Positions 5,879 through 12,909 of a stretch of 32,275 bases of DNA are shown piece after piece (the stretch's first letter is position 1; each line of letters opens with the position of its first letter). A program made the position numbers and the translations under genes. The notes under the pieces are model-generated. The model did no database searches. It saw only the letters and a list, made by a program, of their open reading frames with translations, and was not told where the DNA came from. This DNA is from a virus. The stretch covers positions 1 through 32,275 of IMG/VR virus record IMGVR_UViG_3300032092_000143, one strand, 5' to 3'.

Positions 5879-6963
5879 TTCTTATCGAGATTGAAAAAGT
5901 ATCGATATCCATCCTTGGCCTTTGGGTCCGTTATGACGGTGTAATCCATTGCCCAGGGAGACGACTCAATTTCTTTTTTGTATTTTGGCCAGTAGTTTTG
6001 ATGCCCCGTCACTACGTATTTTTTGTAAATGTCTTCTAGAAATTCATCAGGAAGAGACTCACCGTAAAAGTCTTCGTAAATAGCTTTGTAAACTTCACAC
6101 ATTTTCACGCTACCTAAACCAGTTGCTGATGAAGTTTCCATTACCCACAGCTTTCCTTTTTTATCCACCACTACATCGAGCGACCATAGGTTTAGGTCCA
6201 GGTCTTTCTTAATGTCTGAACAAATCTTTAAAACGCTTTTGATGAATTTGGAATCCACTTTATTTTGATCCTGATAGACGTAAGTGAAAGCAATTTTTTC
6301 GTCAGCTTTCTTGGTTTTAATAGAGCGATCCTCCTCAATTGTGGGAACTCTTTCGTTAATAATGATGATCTTGTCCTGGCAGAAAACTACACGGTACTCT
6401 CTTTCAAAATCGATAAATTGGCAGAAGAGATCAAAGTCTTCTTTGCTCTTTTTGAGTTCCTCAGCAGTGTCAAACTTTTGAACACCCAGGCCGCTATGTC
6501 CATTTTTAATTTTGGCAATCACAGGAAAGCCAACTGCTCCGTCAATCGCTTCTTTCTTGGAAAATACTGTCTTGGGAAGCCAATCGTATTTTCCAAAAGT
6601 CTCTGCAAAAATAGTCTTGTCTCCAGAAGTTTGTAATATCTCTCTCTTATTGTAGAGCATCTCTGGATTGATTTTCTTATTCTTGATAAAGCTCTCAGAT
6701 TCTTTGTCCATGCTTCCTCCGTAATAGAGAAGAGGGATCCCTTCTACTATTTGAACTTTTTCATTGTCAAAGTCATCCTTAGTAAAGTAATTATGAAACA
6801 ACGCATTTTTTGCGGTCATGTTGTACTTTTTTTCACGGCCGTTTACATCTCCTGATGTTGTGCGTATGTCATTGGACTGCATGACCCAGCCAATTTTCTT
6901 GGCATATTTATCATACATGTTTGCTTCAAAAATAAATTGTTCAAATAGTTTAACGTGTTTCAT
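5875..6963 (-). CDS. Capsid-tagged ATP-grasp ligase
   Basis: This 362-residue protein starts MKHVKLFEQFIFEA, a capsid-targeting-like tag. The body is an ATP-grasp enzyme: FPVIAKIKNGHSGLGV (146-161) forms the lysine and glycine-rich loop over ATP, EYRVVF (189-194) is typical of RimK/carboxylate-amine ligases, and SLDVVVDKKGKLWVMETSSATG (261-282) gives the D...E metal-binding residues, with T-S-S in place of the common E-x-N. Such enzymes form an acyl phosphate and join a carboxylate to an amine or thiol, making peptides, modified proteins or siderophore-like molecules. The substrate is unknown. It is coupled to a dehydrogenase-like gene by an ATGA overlap. The tag suggests the enzyme is packaged, which would be unusual. 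Confidence 0.78.
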   Translation of the reverse strand: MKHVKLFEQFIFEANMYDKYAKKIGWVMQSNDIRTTSGDVNGREKKYNMTAKNALFHNYFTKDDFDNEKVQIVEGIPLLYYGGSMDKESESFIKNKKINPEMLYNKREILQTSGDKTIFAETFGKYDWLPKTVFSKKEAIDGAVGFPVIAKIKNGHSGLGVQKFDTAEELKKSKEDFDLFCQFIDFEREYRVVFCQDKIIIINERVPTIEEDRSIKTKKADEKIAFTYVYQDQNKVDSKFIKSVLKICSDIKKDLDLNLWSLDVVVDKKGKLWVMETSSATGLGSVKMCEVYKAIYEDFYGESLPDEFLEDIYKKYVVTGHQNYWPKYKKEIESSPWAMDYTVITDPKAKDGYRYFFNLDKK

Positions 6964-6971
6964 AGAGATTG

Positions 6972-7541
6972 TTATCCAAAGTATTCATTTTCAAAATACA
7001 GAATCTCGAATTTGCTATCTGTATTGATTAGCATTAGAGCATTCAGAAGATCTGAGTATTCTCCCACTGCTTCACTCTGAATATCTACATATCCTTGAAT
7101 GAAATTGAATGTAGCGCAGTGAATTTCACAGAGTATTTTTTGGCCTTTCTCGGAATATTTGTCATACAAATCATATTCCAATTGGTAAGCGCGATTGATG
7201 ATGTCTACTAGACTTGTGAAGTCGATTCGTGTGGGGGCTTGCGGAATGGTAGGCATTTCGTTCCACTGCACAAGGTAGTCTTGAAGACCTTTTGCGTGTT
7301 CCAATTCGCTGTTAGCTTCTGCTTCAAAGAATGCAGCAGCCTTCTTGTAGTTTACGTTTTTGCACCAGTTAGCAGCATTTCTGTAGAAGTAGTGTGCTGT
7401 GTACTCATCTCCGATACGGTCATTGAGCATACTCACAACTTCTGCAGGAAGCTTGCTGGGCGTAATTGGCTTAACCGCAGTCAGATCAATTGCTTCATTG
7501 ATCGTGATTCCGTTTTCCTTGAATGTTTGAAATGTTTTCAT
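6972..7541 (-). CDS. Capsid-tagged ferritin
   Basis: This 189-residue protein has an N-terminal MKTFQTFKENGITINEA resembling the capsid tag (I-x-E, then A) and a linker to about residue 30. It continues as a bacterial non-haem ferritin. Helix A has E46 in DEYTAHYFYRNAANWC, helix B has EAEANSELEHAKGLQDYL with E79/E81 and H82, helix C has E122 in LEYDLYDKY, and helix D has TFNFIQGYVDIQSEAVGE with Q155 and E157. This aligns by eye with E. coli FtnA (LNxxxxxE, AAAF, E-x-x-H, TFNF-x-Q-x-Y-V). Most ferroxidase ligands look retained, so iron oxidation or storage is plausible. Known ferritins assemble as 24-mers about 12 nm wide. The N-terminal extension of about 30 residues is not part of ordinary FtnA. 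Confidence 0.82.
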   Translation of the reverse strand: MKTFQTFKENGITINEAIDLTAVKPITPSKLPAEVVSMLNDRIGDEYTAHYFYRNAANWCKNVNYKKAAAFFEAEANSELEHAKGLQDYLVQWNEMPTIPQAPTRIDFTSLVDIINRAYQLEYDLYDKYSEKGQKILCEIHCATFNFIQGYVDIQSEAVGEYSDLLNALMLINTDSKFEILYFENEYFG

Positions 7542-8123
7542 CTATTTAATGTATTTTCTCAGTTCTTCAAAATACTTATGAAGCTCTTTTGGCATCTGTT
7601 CATCAAATGCTTTTTTATCATCGTCCCGCAAAGCTTGACGAACTTTAGTTCCGCTAGGCCCGCCATCTTCTCTCACGTCTACCATCTTCACGCTAAAACC
7701 GGGATCTACGGGAGTGTCTGTCTTTGGGCCTGTGATGTAATCAACCTGTCTTTTGTAATCTGCGAGTCTGTCGCTACCACAGCCAAGTCCCATCGGTTCA
7801 TAGCCTTTGCTACGTAAGAACTGCACCATTAGAGGTATTACTGTCTTTTGGCCTTGTGGGTATATGAAATAGTCTGCGATGTAGTTGTTGGCCTTTACTA
7901 CATCAGACCCCATCTTTTCCAATAATGAATCTGGAAAGGGTGATTCCTCTTTTTTAGAAAGAATCTGGATAGGGATCACGGGCAGACCAAATTCCTCGGA
8001 AGTTCTTTTTAGAGCTGCCAAGTGGCCATTATGAAAAGGCTGAAACCTTCCAGGAAAGAACACCACCTTTTGGCCTTCTTTCTCGAAGATGAAGCTTTCA
8101 AATGTTTTAACGTAGCCTTTCAT
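7542..8123 (-). CDS. Capsid-tagged NadM/cytidylyltransferase-like nucleotidyltransferase
   Basis: This 193-residue protein begins MKGYVKTFESFIFEKE, the capsid-targeting-like tag. It is followed at once by a HIGH-superfamily nucleotidyltransferase: VVFFPGRFQPFHNGH (20-34) contains the (T/H)xGH ATP-binding motif, and GGPSGTKVRQAL (154-165) corresponds to the ISSTxxR motif. GRFQPFHNGH is characteristic of archaeal-type NMN adenylyltransferases (NadM) and the NadR domain, so NAD+ synthesis from NMN is one reading; transfer of CMP or AMP to other phosphates is equally possible. It abuts the ferritin gene without a gap. T4-like phages are known to carry NAD-salvage enzymes, but with this tag I infer packaging of the protein. 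Confidence 0.78.
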   Translation of the reverse strand: MKGYVKTFESFIFEKEGQKVVFFPGRFQPFHNGHLAALKRTSEEFGLPVIPIQILSKKEESPFPDSLLEKMGSDVVKANNYIADYFIYPQGQKTVIPLMVQFLRSKGYEPMGLGCGSDRLADYKRQVDYITGPKTDTPVDPGFSVKMVDVREDGGPSGTKVRQALRDDDKKAFDEQMPKELHKYFEELRKYIK

Positions 8124-8726
8124 TTATGCAATGTCTTTTGATTCGATCAAAGTGTATGTAAAAGAATTGCCATGAATCAAAGCAGCTTTGCTACAAATTT
8201 CCATGAATTGCTTAAAGTCTTTGATTCTTTTGAAAACTTGGCAGCCTTCGCTCCAGTTTTCTACGTACTGACTTTCGGTCTTAGGATTGCTTCGGTGAAT
8301 GTTAATACCAAAAAGGCCTTCATCCACAGTTACTTCATTAAAAGTCATGTCTTTGTTTTTGTCACGCCAAACTTTCACCGGACGCTGCTGGCAAACTGCT
8401 TCATACTTTCCTTGGTGTAGACGAATAGTGTGTGATCCTCTGTATTGATTAGGAATGAGTCGAGCTACTCCGCGTGGATTCTTATACTCTTTTACCGCCT
8501 TTGTTCCTGGATCTGTAGTACAAGCCCAAGCAAAAAACTTCCACTCTCCGTTTTCTTTGTAAGAGATTGTCATCCAGTCATCGAAAAGATTTGTTACGGA
8601 TTTTCCGGTGGAAGAGTTTCTCACTCCTACAATGTTAACATCAAAACCTTGGTTTTCTTCGTCTTCAAACCAAACATAGCCTTTGCTTTTGACCGCTGCT
8701 TTTACTTTTTCTAATGTAAAACTCAT
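8124..8726 (-). CDS. L,D-transpeptidase (YkuD)-like protein
   Basis: This 200-residue protein has a C-terminal segment, INIHRSNPKT...WSEGCQVF (141-165), that follows the L,D-transpeptidase catalytic pattern H-X14-17-[ST]-x-G-C, with H144, S159 and C162. The usual HGC is SEGC here. The N-terminal half contains a helical start (MSFTLEKVKAAVKSKGY), possibly a small recognition domain, and GVARLIPNQYRGSHTIRLHQGKYEAV. In bacteria such enzymes remodel peptidoglycan crosslinks; in a phage it could act in lysis or cell-wall penetration. No signal peptide or membrane segment is visible. It lies directly between two capsid-tagged enzyme genes but has no tag itself. The family assignment rests on the short motif only. 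Confidence 0.55.
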   Translation of the reverse strand: MSFTLEKVKAAVKSKGYVWFEDEENQGFDVNIVGVRNSSTGKSVTNLFDDWMTISYKENGEWKFFAWACTTDPGTKAVKEYKNPRGVARLIPNQYRGSHTIRLHQGKYEAVCQQRPVKVWRDKNKDMTFNEVTVDEGLFGINIHRSNPKTESQYVENWSEGCQVFKRIKDFKQFMEICSKAALIHGNSFTYTLIESKDIA

Positions 8727-8735
8727 CGCAAACTA

Positions 8736-10049
8736 TTATTTTTTGTAAGCAAGAATGCTTCTTATTTGATGTAGTGGAGCAAAGATCCCAGTGTATTTGT
8801 AAAGCTTTCCCTTGAACACAAAAGTAATACCTTCTGTAGGAACTATGCTTTCCAATCCGCCTGCAGCAGCTACACGAGTAAGCTCGTGTTCCAGTTTCTC
8901 TACATCTTTCTCATCTCCGTTTGTGCGGATTGATGAGATGACAGAATCAATTTCTTTTCTCATAGAAGCAGCAGCCGCTGTTGGATTGGCCGAAAGAAAA
9001 GCGCTGATGTTCTTCATCATTTCAGTTCCAACCTCTAGAAAGAGACTTTCCAGCGGTCCATACACCCTTCTCTTTAGTTCTTTGCCACGGCTCTTTTCCA
9101 AGTCAATAAACCAATCCGCTGCAGGGCCTAGATCCTTTTTCAGCTGAGCAACTGTATATGATTTGTCAATATCTGCTATTCTACGTGCTAAACCATCAAG
9201 AGAATTTTCCGGTATTTCTACCTTTGCCTTAGCGGCTTCCTCTTTCAGAATTCTTTTTCCCATACCTAAAGCATAATCTCCGACTGTACTGTTAGCGGTG
9301 GAACCACTTTCTGACATGACAGTATCCAGCTTTTTCATATAGTAAGAAGCACGCTCCTTTGTTTTGGGAAACGGAATAGAATCAATGTCTTGCGGACCTC
9401 GAACAAAGAAAGTTTCTTGAGCAGTTGCATTTGCATCCGCCACCAGTTTTCCAAGTTCTCTGCCTGCTTGTTTATCTTCTCCAACAGCGTTTCCATCAGC
9501 ATCGTGTTCAACAACACCATGAAAAACTAGCATGTTTTGTCCGTAAGGAACCGTGTTTTGCGTAATTGGAGTAATGACTTCAACAGAAGCAAACTTTTTC
9601 CCGTCGTCAAAGTACTTTTTCTTGTCGGCTTCGGATAGAGAACTGATAGCGCCAGTGAGGTCTTTCATAGCTGCATTGTATGCAGCTTCAATGTCGCCTC
9701 GGCCAGCAAATAGGCTTGCAATTCCTGAAGAATCAAGAGCGGCTTCACCAGCATTTTTGAGGTGAGACTTGTTACGAGCGGCAATGAGCTTTCCGTTCTT
9801 CCAAGAGATCATGATATTTTGACCGTCGGTCTTCTCTTGAACAAAGTTTTCTGGTCCAAATGAACCGCTAACTGTTGCCTCAATCATTTCTCGAAGATCT
9901 TGCATGGTCAGACCTGCATCCTCGAAAGGGTGGCTGATGTGACCGTACGCTCCACCTTCATTTACCGTGTTCCATAGAGACCACGCCGCATCGCGGTTTT
10001 CCGCTTCTTTGAGCATGTCCTGGAATTTTGAATATGACAGTAGCTTCAT
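8736..10049 (-). CDS. Capsid-tagged ATP-dependent nucleic-acid-ligase-like protein
   Basis: This 437-residue protein begins MKLLSYSKFQDMLKEAE, a variant of the capsid tag (F-x-x-M-L-K-E, then A). It carries nucleotidyltransferase-fold ligase motifs: motif I EKTDGQN (72-78) with K73 as the likely adenylated lysine, then LIAARNK (88-94), a motif III-like FASVEV (153-158), motif IV EGITFVF (406-412) and motif V-like YKYTG (417-421). Between motifs III and IV there is an insert of about 240 residues, helical and rich in charged residues, far longer than in ordinary small ligases. DNA ligase, RNA ligase or an RNA/protein-modifying adenylyltransferase are all possible. It is followed by the transpeptidase-like gene after 9 bases and preceded by three small tagged genes. 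Confidence 0.72.
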   Translation of the reverse strand: MKLLSYSKFQDMLKEAENRDAAWSLWNTVNEGGAYGHISHPFEDAGLTMQDLREMIEATVSGSFGPENFVQEKTDGQNIMISWKNGKLIAARNKSHLKNAGEAALDSSGIASLFAGRGDIEAAYNAAMKDLTGAISSLSEADKKKYFDDGKKFASVEVITPITQNTVPYGQNMLVFHGVVEHDADGNAVGEDKQAGRELGKLVADANATAQETFFVRGPQDIDSIPFPKTKERASYYMKKLDTVMSESGSTANSTVGDYALGMGKRILKEEAAKAKVEIPENSLDGLARRIADIDKSYTVAQLKKDLGPAADWFIDLEKSRGKELKRRVYGPLESLFLEVGTEMMKNISAFLSANPTAAAASMRKEIDSVISSIRTNGDEKDVEKLEHELTRVAAAGGLESIVPTEGITFVFKGKLYKYTGIFAPLHQIRSILAYKK

Positions 10050-10050
10050 A

Positions 10051-10251
10051 TTAAAAAGTAGAATCCATAATCAGCTGAGCAATTTCAGCTTCAATGTCTT
10101 TTTTATTTGCGTTTGACGGCATGAGAAGATTGTCGTCCAAGTACTCCATAATTACCGATGCTAGTACTTTAGCGCCAGAAGGCTTGTTCTTGCCGGCAAC
10201 TTGTACCATTGCTTCGCCGATAAAAGAATCGAAATTTTGAATGTGTTTCAT
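10051..10251 (-). CDS. Small capsid-tagged protein
   Basis: This 66-residue protein starts MKHIQNFDSFIGEA, nearly the same tag as the genes at 2736 and 2907. The body is mixed helical (VLASVIMEYLDDNLL, DIEAEIAQLIMDS) with no enzyme motif. It abuts the upstream gene (stop 10252) and lies one base before the ligase-like gene. The mature form after predicted cleavage at E13 would be about 53 residues. It is probably an internal head protein; the function is unknown. Confidence 0.68.
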   Translation of the reverse strand: MKHIQNFDSFIGEAMVQVAGKNKPSGAKVLASVIMEYLDDNLLMPSNANKKDIEAEIAQLIMDSTF

Positions 10252-10512
10252 TTATGGTGCTGTTTTTGCGTGGTTTAAGAAAGCCTCGAATGCTCCGACA
10301 AAATCTTCGTAAGCATCGTCAAGTTTCTTGACATCTGTTGGATTAGGAACTCCGGCAGTTGGCTGTAGATCAATGTCTGACCACATTCGTAACTCATCAA
10401 GAGCGTAGCGCGCTTTCTTTTGCAGATCTTGATACTTTGCAGCGTACTGCTTTAAGCGAGCTTCTGAAGGTCCTGCCTCATTTAATCCCTTTTCAAATTC
10501 TGAAAAGTCCAT
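10252..10512 (-). CDS. Small helical protein with a tag-like N-terminus
   Basis: I choose ATG 10512, one base after the upstream stop (TAATATG), over the longer frame from 10539. This gives 86 residues beginning MDFSEFEKGLNEAG, which fits the tag pattern (F-x-x-F, L-N-E, then A) although it lacks the usual K2. The body is helical (ARLKQYAAKYQDLQKKARYALDELRMW...) and probably folds as a helical hairpin. It is flanked on both sides by tagged genes. The function is unknown. Confidence 0.62.
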   Translation of the reverse strand: MDFSEFEKGLNEAGPSEARLKQYAAKYQDLQKKARYALDELRMWSDIDLQPTAGVPNPTDVKKLDDAYEDFVGAFEAFLNHAKTAP

Positions 10513-10513
10513 A

Positions 10514-10942
10514 TTACTTGGCATCTTTTTCAGTATCAATTTCGCCTTCAGCGTTTACTTCAGTTCCCTGTTCTTCTTCTTTCTTGGGAGCAGCAGCTTT
10601 CACTTCTTCTCCGCCTTCTTGAGCGTCTTCAGCAGCAGGAAGCTTTTCAGTTTCTTCAGCGTCTTTAGCAGCAGGAACTTCGGCTTCTTTAACACCAGCC
10701 TCTTCTTTCTCCTTTTCTACTTTTTCCTTTGCAGCAGGTTTAACGCCCTTACCAGCATCCCAATCAGCTGCGATCTCGTTGAAGAACTCTTTCTTCTTCT
10801 CTTCATCCAAATCGGCAGGGGATTCTACACCAAATTTTGCAAGCTTTGCTTGGAAATAATCCTGGTAAGACTTTTGCAGTTCAGACTTCTTAGCATCTTC
10901 TGCTTCGCGGATTGAGCCAATCCATTCGCTAAATTTTTTCAT
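10514..10942 (-). CDS. Capsid-tagged, highly charged low-complexity protein
   Basis: This 142-residue protein starts MKKFSEWIGSIREAED, a tag variant with I-R-E followed by A. Residues about 20-65 are helical (SYQDYFQAKLAKFG, EKKKEFFNEIAADWDAG). The remainder, about 66-142, is almost entirely Glu, Lys, Ala, Asp and Pro (for example KEKVEKEKEEAGVKEAE) and is probably disordered. Charged low-complexity proteins are common in T4-type prohead cores and as internal proteins. I infer a core or internal role, without homology proof. A GGATAAATA motif lies 59 bases upstream. Confidence 0.68.
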   Translation of the reverse strand: MKKFSEWIGSIREAEDAKKSELQKSYQDYFQAKLAKFGVESPADLDEEKKKEFFNEIAADWDAGKGVKPAAKEKVEKEKEEAGVKEAEVPAAKDAEETEKLPAAEDAQEGGEEVKAAAPKKEEEQGTEVNAEGEIDTEKDAK

Positions 10943-10963
10943 CTCTTTTTGTAGTTTTTATTT

Positions 10964-11350
10964 TTATGTCATTCCGTAGATGTTCTGGAATTTTCCGTAG
11001 TATTTATCCAACTCCTCGCTGAGTATTTTGGTAACTGACTCTTGCCCCATGCTTGCTGCATCGGCAAGCTTCTTGATGATGTCTTCATCAATTCTGAGTT
11101 TTTTGTCCATGGCATGCACAAAAGTGGTAACACACTGATTGATGATGGTTTCCAATTGCTTGTCGCCGTTTGCCTTTGGCCAAAAAATATCGAGTAAATG
11201 AGAGCGCAATCCGTCTAGTGTAGGATCCGCGTGATTAACTCCCGCCGACACTGGATTGTTGGTCATGGGAAGATTGTGAGATTTGGAATCTTTTGCGTTC
11301 CCGGCGCCACCTGCGTAACCTTCAATAAGAAATTCTCTAAAAGACTTCAT
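10964..11350 (-). CDS. Capsid-tagged protein of unknown function
   Basis: This 128-residue protein begins MKSFREFLIEGYAG, the closest match in the window to the T4 capsid-targeting sequence MKTYQEFIAE; predicted cleavage is after E10. A Gly/Asn-rich flexible stretch (about 11-45) follows, then a helical domain (about 46-125) containing LRSHLLDIFW, LETIINQCVTTFVHAM and VTKILSEELDKYYGKF. No enzyme motif is recognised. It starts 27 bases after the uvsW stop and is the first gene of the accessory block. An ATAAATA sequence lies at 11359-11365, too close to the ATG to be a typical promoter. Confidence 0.7.
   Translation of the reverse strand: MKSFREFLIEGYAGGAGNAKDSKSHNLPMTNNPVSAGVNHADPTLDGLRSHLLDIFWPKANGDKQLETIINQCVTTFVHAMDKKLRIDEDIIKKLADAASMGQESVTKILSEELDKYYGKFQNIYGMT
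11001..11009 (-). promoter_or_regulatory. Possible late-promoter-like motif GGATAAATA (inside a gene)
   Basis: GGATAAATA on the minus strand lies 59 bases before the ATG at 10942, within the 3' end of the preceding gene (codons L-D-K-Y). Its distance to the next start resembles that of the copy at 739. Because D-K-Y codons can produce the string by chance, confidence is low. Confidence 0.25.
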
Positions 11351-11377
11351 GAGCTGGATATTTATGCTATATATCCG

Positions 11378-12907
11378 CTAGAAAGAAACTTTATAGATCT
11401 TATATGGGAATCCTTGCTGTTTATAGATCTTCATGCGGTCTTCGCCGTGTTTCAGCAAGTAGTTTTTGTTCTTTGAATTGATGGAAAAATCATCCACAAA
11501 GTCAATGATGTTCACCTTCTCTTTTCCTTCATAGAGACGCATGCCACGACCGATAGATTGCCTTACAATCTTTTCGCTCTTGTATGATTCTACAAAGAAA
11601 ACATTGTGAATGTTGTTGATAGAAATACCGGTAGAGAATGTTCCAAATGAAGCGACCATGATTTTATTGGTACCGTCTTCCATTCTTTTGATGTAGTCCT
11701 CACGCATATCTGGTGGAGTGCTTCCATCTACATAAAAAACTTCTTTGTCACTGGTATGCTCTCTTATGTAATCATAGATTCTTCTACCGTATGAATCTTT
11801 TACGTTTTGAAACAGCACCAACGAATTTTTTGTAGTCTTGCAAATGAAATTACAGACATAGAGAAAGCGCGGACGGTTTTCTACCACCATTCGCTTTTCA
11901 ATTTCCAGCAACTTAGCTCCATCAAGATCTCCACTGTTCTTTTTCTCCCGCAATGACTCCAGCTTTTCTCTGACATCGTGATCCATGTAATCCATCTGCA
12001 CAACCTTTACCTGTATAGGAGTTGCGTATTTGTTTTCTGTGAGAAACGACGCGCTGATGTTATTTACCTGTGGACCTAGGTAGGCTTGTATAGTTAAGGC
12101 CTCAGTGCTACCATTTTGCAGCATAGTTCCCGACAGTCCTACTGCATAGGTTGCATCCATACAATTCACAAGTATCTTTTTTATAGAACTTGCATTAGTG
12201 TGGTGTGCCTCGTCCACAAGAACTGCGTCAATGCCTTCAAAAAAGTGAAGCTCTCTTTTTACCAGAGACTGATACGTACCAATAATGAGTTCTACATCCT
12301 TTTTTGTCTTGTCGGTTCCTCCGTGAATGAGCTGTGTGACAAATTCCAGCTTCTTATTATTGTAGAGCTCAAAATCCTCGTTAGTCTGTAGGATTAGGTT
12401 TGTGTTAGGAACCACAATCATAAGCCGTTGAGCCTTCTTGCGGTCGATCATATATGCAAACAACATAAACATGATCAAGGTTTTTCCCGCAGAGGTGGCA
12501 ATCTCACTTATGCTTCTTCGATACTTTAAGATAGGAATACACGCATCAATCTGGTAGTCTCTTGGTTTAATCTTTGGGTGGTCGCTAAAAAACTCCGCAA
12601 CCCATGATCTAAAATCCGCCTCGTCAAAATCATTGTCTATCACGCCTTCAAATCCTGCAACCTCTAAACTAAAACTGTATTTGCTACATGTCTGTTTTAA
12701 TTCATTCCAAAGCCCAACCGGAATTCGGTTGTAACGATCAATAAAAGATATGTAGCCATCCCAGACTCGTTTTTTTACGAGTGGATGAAACCTCCAATTG
12801 CTAATGCGCTTTTTGAAAGAATGACGGATTTGCTCCATCTCCAATTCAGTGGCATCAGTTATCTGTATGAATCGTTTGTCTTGAGTTACTTCGGCTTTCA
12901 CTTCCAT
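11378..12907 (-). CDS. uvsW: UvsW-type superfamily 2 helicase
   Basis: This 509-residue protein aligns by eye with T4 UvsW over most of its length. The N-terminal domain has RFHPLVKKRVWDGYISFIDRYNRIPVGL (39-66, matching the T4 RF-P-x-WDGRIRLLDYNRLLPFGL region). There is a Q-type motif RDYQ (116-119), Walker A ATSAGKT (137-143), DEAH (232-235), SGTM, a VDGSTPPDMRE segment, VASFGTFSTGISINNIHNV and a motif VI IGRGMR near 450. T4 UvsW is an ATP-driven branch-migration and RNA-DNA unwinding helicase that switches origin-dependent to recombination-dependent replication late in infection. The C-terminal YLLKHGEDRMKIY also matches T4. It follows the exonuclease gene by 2 bases. Confidence 0.93.
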   Translation of the reverse strand: MEVKAEVTQDKRFIQITDATELEMEQIRHSFKKRISNWRFHPLVKKRVWDGYISFIDRYNRIPVGLWNELKQTCSKYSFSLEVAGFEGVIDNDFDEADFRSWVAEFFSDHPKIKPRDYQIDACIPILKYRRSISEIATSAGKTLIMFMLFAYMIDRKKAQRLMIVVPNTNLILQTNEDFELYNNKKLEFVTQLIHGGTDKTKKDVELIIGTYQSLVKRELHFFEGIDAVLVDEAHHTNASSIKKILVNCMDATYAVGLSGTMLQNGSTEALTIQAYLGPQVNNISASFLTENKYATPIQVKVVQMDYMDHDVREKLESLREKKNSGDLDGAKLLEIEKRMVVENRPRFLYVCNFICKTTKNSLVLFQNVKDSYGRRIYDYIREHTSDKEVFYVDGSTPPDMREDYIKRMEDGTNKIMVASFGTFSTGISINNIHNVFFVESYKSEKIVRQSIGRGMRLYEGKEKVNIIDFVDDFSINSKNKNYLLKHGEDRMKIYKQQGFPYKIYKVSF

Positions 12908-12909
12908 TT

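Noticed and set aside
6265-6636. A 123-codon plus-strand frame
   Set aside because: Antisense to the ATP-grasp core, which has clear catalytic motifs.
6905-6912. GATAAATA late-promoter-like string inside the ATP-grasp gene
   Set aside because: It encodes D-K-Y near the N-terminus, lacks the preceding GG shared by the other copies, and no gene start lies at a fitting distance downstream.
7239-7817. A 192-codon plus-strand open frame
   Set aside because: It lies antisense across the ferritin and nucleotidyltransferase genes, whose motifs are strong; its product is Phe/Cys/Val-rich with no recognisable domain.
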